64,000 nucleotides of DNA from Magnolia sinica (lineage: Eukaryota; Streptophyta; Magnoliopsida; Magnoliales; Magnoliaceae), in contig NC_080577.1 of the NCBI RefSeq assembly GCF_029962835.1, positions 6,076,001 through 6,140,000 on the forward strand, in the 5' to 3' direction. Under the pieces are notes generated by a model. That model was not told where the DNA came from, ran no database searches, and saw only the letters and a program-made list of their open reading frames with translations. The position numbers were made by a program, and so were the translations under genes. Below, in pieces: positions 57,031 to 64,000 of this stretch; position 1 is the first letter of the stretch, and each line of letters begins with the position of its first letter.

Positions 57031-57643
57031 GGTTCGATTGCTTGAAAGTGGCTAAAAGTGTTCAAAGACTTGAAAAACTAAATTCGAATTTTCATTGATC
57101 TAAGATTGATCAAGGGCCCTCGAGCTGACTCAATTGTTCAACAGTCCCTTTTTTTTTTCAAATTTTAACTAAAGAGTTAATGTTGGGCTATCTTGCGGGA
57201 ATCAAATGTGAATCCCATTTATTGGTAGAATATGAGATTAAATTTGTTGAATGTTAAATAATCTTAATATAGATTTGAAGAATAAATTACAAAGTATCAG
57301 ATTAATTTAAGGATTCAACCCTACCACAAATAGGTGAGTGAGTCTCATATCTACATGATTAAAATAGATGATTTGATAATTGAGATTGTTATGATTGATA
57401 TGGTTGTTGTATGATTGTTGAAATGTTGTATAGTTATGATCATTGTTTTATGATATATGCCTTGAAAGGTTCTGATGAATGCTAAACACGCACATATGCC
57501 AATCATTGATATCATTAATCTGTATTTCCTTTCAGAGAAAGATATATCAGGTTGACTATATATATCAATGTATAGACATTGAGCATACATTAAAAATGCA
57601 TGCACACCTTGTGCCTTGAGTTTCTAGGAGAACTCCTTAGATG

Positions 57644-58305
57644 TAGGGTTGAAAGTCAGGCGGGTTCAACCCAACCGACCCGACATTGGGTTGGGCTTGG
57701 GAAGGATTTATTGGGTTTGGTCTTGGGCTTGGGTTATCAAACACTAACCCGATAAAACTTGGGTTGAGCTTGGGTTGAGGTCTTGGGTTGCCTGACCCAA
57801 CCCGAACCTGATCGATATATAATTGAGTGTAGATCATCTATGTTGAGGGCACGGGAAATTCTAGTGTTGTCGGGTCTCATTAGTCCATGTTATTTCCGAT
57901 GACCCAAGCTAACAAGATATGCCAAATTTCTCTCTCCCAAATAGATTGTGTGCTACACAAGACAACTTTTAAAGGAGTGGTTGTCCTATATTTTAGCTTG
58001 TTTATTTAGAAAAAATTAAGTTCTTTATGATAAATAATTACATATATATATATAATTAATAAAATCAAAGGTACAAAAAATTAGAAGTGTATAGAAATAT
58101 AATAAACTAATGTAATAACGAAAATATTAGCATGTATCCGCCCAACCAACCCCAACCAACCTGACCAACCTAACCGAGACCGCTTGGGTTGGGCTTTGGT
58201 TGAGAATTCCCAACTCGAGGTTGGGTTGGGTTGGGTTAGGGTTGAGGTATAGGAACCTTGGGTTGGGCTAGGATTGAGTACCAACCCACCCAACTTTCAG
58301 CCCTA
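57644..58305. mobile_element. Non-autonomous hAT-type element
   Basis: 662 bp, perfect 8-bp duplication CTTAGATG (57636-57643 and 58306-58313). Ends TAGGGTTGAAAGTCAGG and, reverse-complemented, TAGGGCTGAAAGTTGGG. Subterminal zones are made of GGGTTGGG / CCCAACC words and the centre is A/T-rich. A third sequence family with the same architecture as those at 227 and 45094. Confidence 0.88.
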
Positions 58306-58313
58306 CTTAGATG

Positions 58314-60139
58314 ATTACGCCTGTTAGATTTGTTACCAGATGCCCATGATAGTGGAAACCTACTCACGAAGTAGATGTATAATTACTCATATGTACTTAG
58401 GTAGATGTCTAATGGGTATAAATTGCTCATGCTTACCTATGGTGAATGTCTGAAGGATACAGTTTTCTGGTTGACAAATATCGAACTTAAGCAAGTGGAC
58501 AATAATCTGACTCGATATGCATATCATGACATCTCGGCATCCATGCTCATATTGCATACACACTATTTTAATTTGATCATGCTATCTTATATTATGCTAC
58601 GTATGAATCATGGTGGGTTCACTCGCTAGCCTGGCCAGCTAATGTTGTGGATTAACAACCGTACAAAGATATACAATGCCGAATGATTTAATCAGGTACC
58701 AGAGAATGAAGCCAGGTTGGCGGATGAAACTGAAGACCAATGGCTGTATTTGGCGGAAGACAAGCTCACTGCATTAGACGACTGAATTGATTTTGAAATT
58801 TATTTTAAGAGTTTTAGTTTCCAGTTATTTTAACTACTGCTGGTTTAATTAAATTTGAAAACGTTTATAATTATAACTTTATTAGATGATGATTGATTAT
58901 TTTAGTTGAATAAAGTTCTAAATTAGTAGATTTAGACCAATTTTGAAAATTTATTTTTTAAATAAGAATATTATAGATGAAGTATTATTAAATGATGTGA
59001 AAACAATATAATATATGAGTGTTAATGTGATGACAATTTAGAATATATGTAATTGTGCCTCTTAATAACTATATGATGGGTACATGGATTTATGCTCACT
59101 TAGTATATAAGTCTGAGGATGCACACTCTGTATCTGAAGCGTGGGGTGTGATAAGAAGTTCCACAAAATTGATGTGGTGCTGTAGGTTCTACATACACCA
59201 GGTCACTAAGTGGGGCACATGGTTTGTTATCAGTTCCGTTTATATGATGCGGTCCACGGTGGCGAGGGAACTGCCCAGAATCTTCCCTGTTGGAGATCCT
59301 AATAAACTAATCCCTAGCCTTTTGTTGGGCTAATGTTGTATTTTGCTTAACCATCTACTTTGTAGATCACTTTAGGATCATCCATTAATCTTGGACATCT
59401 TTGGTCCGAATATCATGAGTTGCTGCTTGCAGCCAGGCCTATCAAATAAATGACCTGGACCGTTGAACTCAGTTGTATTCCTACCACTTGTAAAACCATT
59501 CACAGCGCCACATGCATTCCTTACCACTTGCAAAGCTGGCACCTTTCCACCATTTACCTTTGGTTGAGAAAGATGGTAACATGTAAAGATTCAGTGGCTG
59601 GCTTATATATACACCGGATCGACAGTTGGCATTAGACATGATTAACCAGTTACAGCGAAGCAATGGTGGTGAGTGGGCCCCACCTTGAGCCCATAGGTTA
59701 GACCTTGGCTGACTCTAGCCCAATTAGGATAGAGTTGGCTTAAGTAAATGTCTCAGGTAGATATAGTACATGATTTGTTAAATCCATGAGCTTTTGTTGG
59801 CAAAGATGCCAACATAGCATACACTTATTAAGAAGGCAAGATGGAAGTGAAAGAAGATTATCCTAGTATCGTGTATATATATGGAAATATAATATCCTAT
59901 GTATATGCACCTCATATACCAAATGTGTCACATGTGCAATCATTCATATTCAAATACTTCATGTGTCATCATCTATCCTCAATTGATTTATCTATACCAC
60001 ATGTTGAATGCATATGTATTGCCATAAATTTTATATGCATGTACCACCATCTTAAACTATCTGCATATTTCACATTCCCTTTTTATGACCGGTGGATAAT
60101 AAAATAACTAGTCCTAAGGTTGTTAATGGGCTAGGCTAG
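58314..60139. other. Intergenic, nothing assigned
   Basis: A/T-rich sequence without a recognisable gene. CCAGAGAATGAAGCCAGGTT near 58700 vaguely parallels a segment near 56590 of the 3.15-kb unit. Frames at 59055-59333 and 59841-60107 have no domain. Confidence 0.4.
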
Positions 60140-60699
60140 CTGACGTAGAGCAGGTCACTGTCACTTTTAGGGAAAGGATAGACCAGCGAAGGCCTGATCG
60201 AAGGCTAAAGTGATTCGGACCATCAGAACCCTAAAGCAGGTGTAGCCACCTAACCCTGCTATGCTGGGTTGCCCATTCCGGATTTGCGAGATTCCATCAA
60301 ATTGAAGGTAGAAACACTATTTTATTTCCATTTTTATTATTTATAGTAAGTTTTAGTTCAATCATAACTTTTGATCCATTAAGTTTTAAGAGTTAAGACA
60401 AATTGGACACTTACTATTTTTGATGGAAAACCATGAAGTCTAGCAGAAATCATGGCTTTCTATAAATATATAGTAACTTTACTACTTATAGTAAATCATG
60501 AATTTTAGGAAGTTTCATTCTAAAACTTCTTCTTAGGTTTGGTATTACTATTTAAAGGGTTGTAAATTCGTTTTTATAATCAATTAATCTATTTTCAAAT
60601 TTATTAGAATTTATTTTTATTTTCCTATCTTCCCTCGTGGATTTGAGGAGTCTCGGAGTCCATAGGATGATCAACCTCATCACATCCATCCCTGCATCA
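60140..60699 (+). mobile_element. Solo LTR, Ty3-type (family A)
   Basis: 560 bp, TGACGTAGAG to CCTGCATCA, flanks CTAGC and CTAGT (4 of 5). The sequence follows the order of the LTR at 11659-12361 (TAACCCTGCTATGCTGGGTT, ATTTGCGAGATTCCATC, CCTCGTGGATTTGAGGAGTC). It is shorter than the others, so it has internal losses. Confidence 0.75.
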
Positions 60700-60704
60700 C
60701 TAGT

Positions 60705-63700
60705 CATCTGACTTTTAGGCCAAGCTCACCTTGAAGCATGCTTGGGCTAGACCATCAGACTGGAGGGCTAGGATTGGACTTAGAATTTAAGCTCGATTCT
60801 CAATTGAGCCAAGTTTGTACCATGTATAATAGCCTAACAGCTATGCCCACTGGGGTTTATGAGGCAATTTTGTAATACAATGTTAAAAATTCTCATTTAC
60901 TCTTCATGTTACTGCTCTAACTCATGCCGCTCCAATCTACACCCTCCGTCTCTCTCTCCAACCAAACCAACCCAGAACCTACCTATTGGCACCCTATAGC
61001 TAGCTCACATGACGTACATATCTTATTTACTACAATATGTTAAAATAATCAGTGTAGAAAACAACTTTACCGACATCCAAACACATCCTGAATGATTCAC
61101 GGGTGTTTGCCCACCAGACATATATATTCCACTTTGATGTATCGAGATAGTGATCCTTAGATCATGCAGATTATTTGGACATGACGTGTCCCCACCTGCC
61201 TAGCACATTTACGACCCTACGTGGGGTATACGAGACTCGGTACCTTGGGATGGTGACGGTCTGCCTCATGGCCACTGAAAGTCAAGGTCCACCATCCATT
61301 TGTTTACCAGACAAATATCAAATATCTAACGTACAAGTAACAAAATGTTACTTCTCATGTTACCGGCTTTTCCTATTTTCATAGTTACTGCTTTCATTTA
61401 TCTGATTTAGTTGGGCATCGACGCGAAGATAAGGACATGCACGTCATTCTCGCGTGATGCCTGCCTCTAAATACAGTTTCCATCACCTGCAGCAAGAGGC
61501 TGGAAAGGGAGACGATACCAGAGACAGCCATAACAACGGAGTATGGTAGAGCCATGTTGCTATATTGCACGTGGCACGATTATCATTCAATCAGAATCGC
61601 TTATCTAGTGGTACCCACTATGGATGGAAATCGATTCAAGATCGGCATAGATCAGATGATCCTAGCCATCTAAATAGTGGCCTTCAAACCAACGGTGCCA
61701 AAAAAAAAAAGAAAAAAAGTTAATGGTAGTGCTGAATGGTAAAGATAACTGATGGCTACGGTTTTTTAGTAACTATGATTTTTTAAAACATTGATCATCC
61801 GTAATGAGGCCCACTAATTGGACAGTTCAGATTCATTGATAACCTGGGATTCTACTATATTATTGTTCATGCGCTACAGCATCATCTATCGGTTGGAACA
61901 AGGCCAGGATATGAGAAATGTCCTTCCATTGCCAACTCAAGCATTGAAAATGGAAAACCTATCCATCTCTATTTCGTTCTAATCAAGACTCATGAAATAC
62001 AGCGACTTTGATGCTATCTCCATTCCTGTCAAAAAATTCGGTCTGATTTTGGTGGTATTAAAAAGATTCCGAGCTATAATATCATCAGAAAATTACATGA
62101 TGTAATGCGGACCTTTTGCAAGGTCTACAAGTGGCATTAGCCAATGATCTGAACCGTTCATCCGGTTATCCCTGTCATGGATGACATCACCCACAACGGT
62201 AACAATTCAATTCAGTGAGACTTGACCATTGAACATTGGGATTCAATTCAGTGACACTTCATCAATGAATGTTGGGGATTTGTACTTAAAAATAAAAAAT
62301 AAAAATTGGGTTCCTATTTTGCTGTCGAACCGGTGATTAGAGGTTGCGTGCGTAACATCTGACCTACCCAACATGCTTGATCCGGCATGTTGGGCAGATG
62401 CCCTAAAACTCGGGTCAATCCATGAATCACTTCGGCCACACAAAAGAAAACAGTGTACAACCGCCCAAAGACCAACAAATTCAAGTGGTGGGTCCACGTT
62501 GTGTGTATGAAATTTAACCCGTTCAAAAAATACGCCCCACTATAATGATAGGATGCTCCAAGAATCAGGCCAGTCTAATCATCACGTAGTCTCCATTATG
62601 TGAATTTGCAGATTTTTAGGGTAATATTACATTAATTTCTATGTTGTGACCCACCTGATGGTTGGATTGGTCTGATATTTGGGACTTTTGGCATCATAAT
62701 GAGATATACTTATTCCACCGGTTTCATACCATGCACGCGCTGCATGAACCCCACCGTAGCTAGGTCCCACCACTATTGTACCCGGTCCTTATTTCAATAT
62801 TTTAAATTTAATTATTAAACTTTAAACACCAAAGCCACCCAAGTTAAGACTCGATCTGGTCTTTGAGTCAACCCAGTCTTACTAGAAATCCAGTTGAGTC
62901 CCGAGTGTTGGGATTTTTGAACAATGTATCCAGCCTAGTAGGTCAGTTTTTTTTTTTTTTTTGAACAATGTATCCAGCCTAGTAGGACAGTTCGTTTAGT
63001 TACAAGGATGCTGTTTTTAAGATTAGGCCATTTTTCTTCCATTTTAGATGACAGGCTAATAATGAACGGTCAGCATTAGTGATACGGTCACCGTATCTGG
63101 TTATCCAAATAGCGTGGGTTCCTAGTTTTTTTTTTTTGTTTTTTTGGGGTAATTCACGTGTACAAGCTGTCCATGCGTTTTCACTTTAAGTCAGGACTCG
63201 GAGGTGCGATATCTAGAGAGGCGCTGGTCCATGTTTTACAACTCAGACGGGCTGCCAGGTATCTGGACCACATTGGATATGGGACCACCCTTTAAAACTT
63301 AGACTGGGTACTACCCCTACCAGAAGGAAGACAGACTAAAGTAGAATTTGAATCTTGCTACAAGTAAGAAAATACTGCTTGTTGGAATTTAATTGGACCA
63401 CATTATCACCTTGCATTTAGTGTTAGGAATATTCAATAATAACGTGAACCAATCAAAATGCAGAAAAATAAAATTTTCTTGCTGCAAACGAAGGATCTAA
63501 ATTATATGAAGTATGTTGGATTGTCCAGCTGTATTCCACGAGCTCACCTCTGATAGAGGCCCGTGAACTAACTAAATCGATCCTGGCACGTAGTATCAGT
63601 TTCCTGTTGCATCCTGGCAAGGGTAGTACCTAATCTGGCCCCTTTAAAATAGGCCAGTCTATCCGCAGGAGCTATAACTCAAGTGGACCACACCAAAGAA

Positions 63701-64000
63701 AACAGCTAGGGATTGGAGGGAACATCCACCGCAGAAACATTTAGGTAAAATTTAATGTGGAAGATGCCGTTGATATGTCATCCAACCTTCAATTAAGTTT
63801 TAGGAGTGATTATAAGGTTCCTCAACTAGTGTGTCCCACCAGAGTTTCTAATGAATGGAATTCTTGTTTTTGTATTGTTAAAATGACAATATATACCAGA
63901 TTCACGGTTTAGATTTTACATACACATCACAAGTGAGTGACCCAGAAAATACAATAATTGGCCATTTGAATATCAAAATATTGGAAATTCATTTAATGGT
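60705..64000. other. Intergenic, nothing assigned
   Basis: No gene is recognised. A 31-bp direct repeat (62917-62947 and 62961-62991; one difference) is separated only by a T-run. Fold-back-style fragments (GTGACCCACCTGATGGTTGG at 62645; AACTCAAGTGGACCACACC at 63675) occur. Frames of 60-84 codons have no domain. Confidence 0.4.

Noticed and set aside
53012-58700. An outer LTR-like element enclosing the 53881 and 57644 insertions
   Set aside because: The left end resembles an LTR start, but no matching right end or target duplication was found, so it is not listed as an element.

Overview
This is a plant nuclear genome segment. It has spliceosomal GT-AG introns, a complete GOLDEN2-LIKE (GLK) transcription factor gene, an E6-like secreted plant protein, and a dense mix of plant transposable elements. 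The abundant fold-back repeats with ends like GGGGCCCACCGTGATGTATG make me think of a magnoliid or related woody angiosperm. That is a recollection of repeat style, not proof, and the species cannot be fixed from the sequence.

Three protein-coding genes can be supported, all on the minus strand: (1) a single-exon E6-like secreted repeat protein at 4280-5239; (2) a nine-exon gene at 18858-28559 for a 308-residue protein with a predicted N-terminal signal, coiled coils and a C-terminal membrane segment; (3) a six-exon GLK gene at 43249-49564 encoding 407 residues. For genes 2 and 3 every splice site is GT-AG, all phases agree, and the exon products read through without a stop. The three genes have no evident shared pathway, and neighbours are separated by roughly 14-24 kb of repeats.

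Layout: 1-4260 repeats; 4280-5320 E6-like gene with TATA box; 5640-11650 fold-back elements and other short repeats; 11659-16396 a solo LTR followed by a SINE that was invaded by a three-LTR Ty3-type array; 18858-28559 gene 2, whose introns hold a SINE, two LINE fragments, two MULE-type miniature elements, a palindromic element and a (TA)49 run; 28700-33413 fold-back elements, an LTR relic, a copia-like solo LTR and a hAT-type element; 33414-39830 mostly unassigned; 39840-42080 a LINE 3' part carrying two solo LTRs; 43249-49564 GLK, whose last intron holds a copia relic and a 1.07-kb hAT-type element; 50690-52437 fold-back elements and another hAT-type element; 53881-57030 a 3.15-kb LTR-like unit; 57644-58305 a hAT-type element; 60140-60699 a solo LTR; the rest unassigned.

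The most notable observation is the hAT-type element in GLK intron 5. Between its ends it appears to carry the 5' leader and first coding exon of an unrelated host gene (maspardin-like alpha/beta hydrolase). Other points of interest are an 84-nt GLK intron made mostly of (CT)28, the uncharacterised coiled-coil membrane protein, and a clear relative-age order of nested insertions. All alignments and counts were made by eye.
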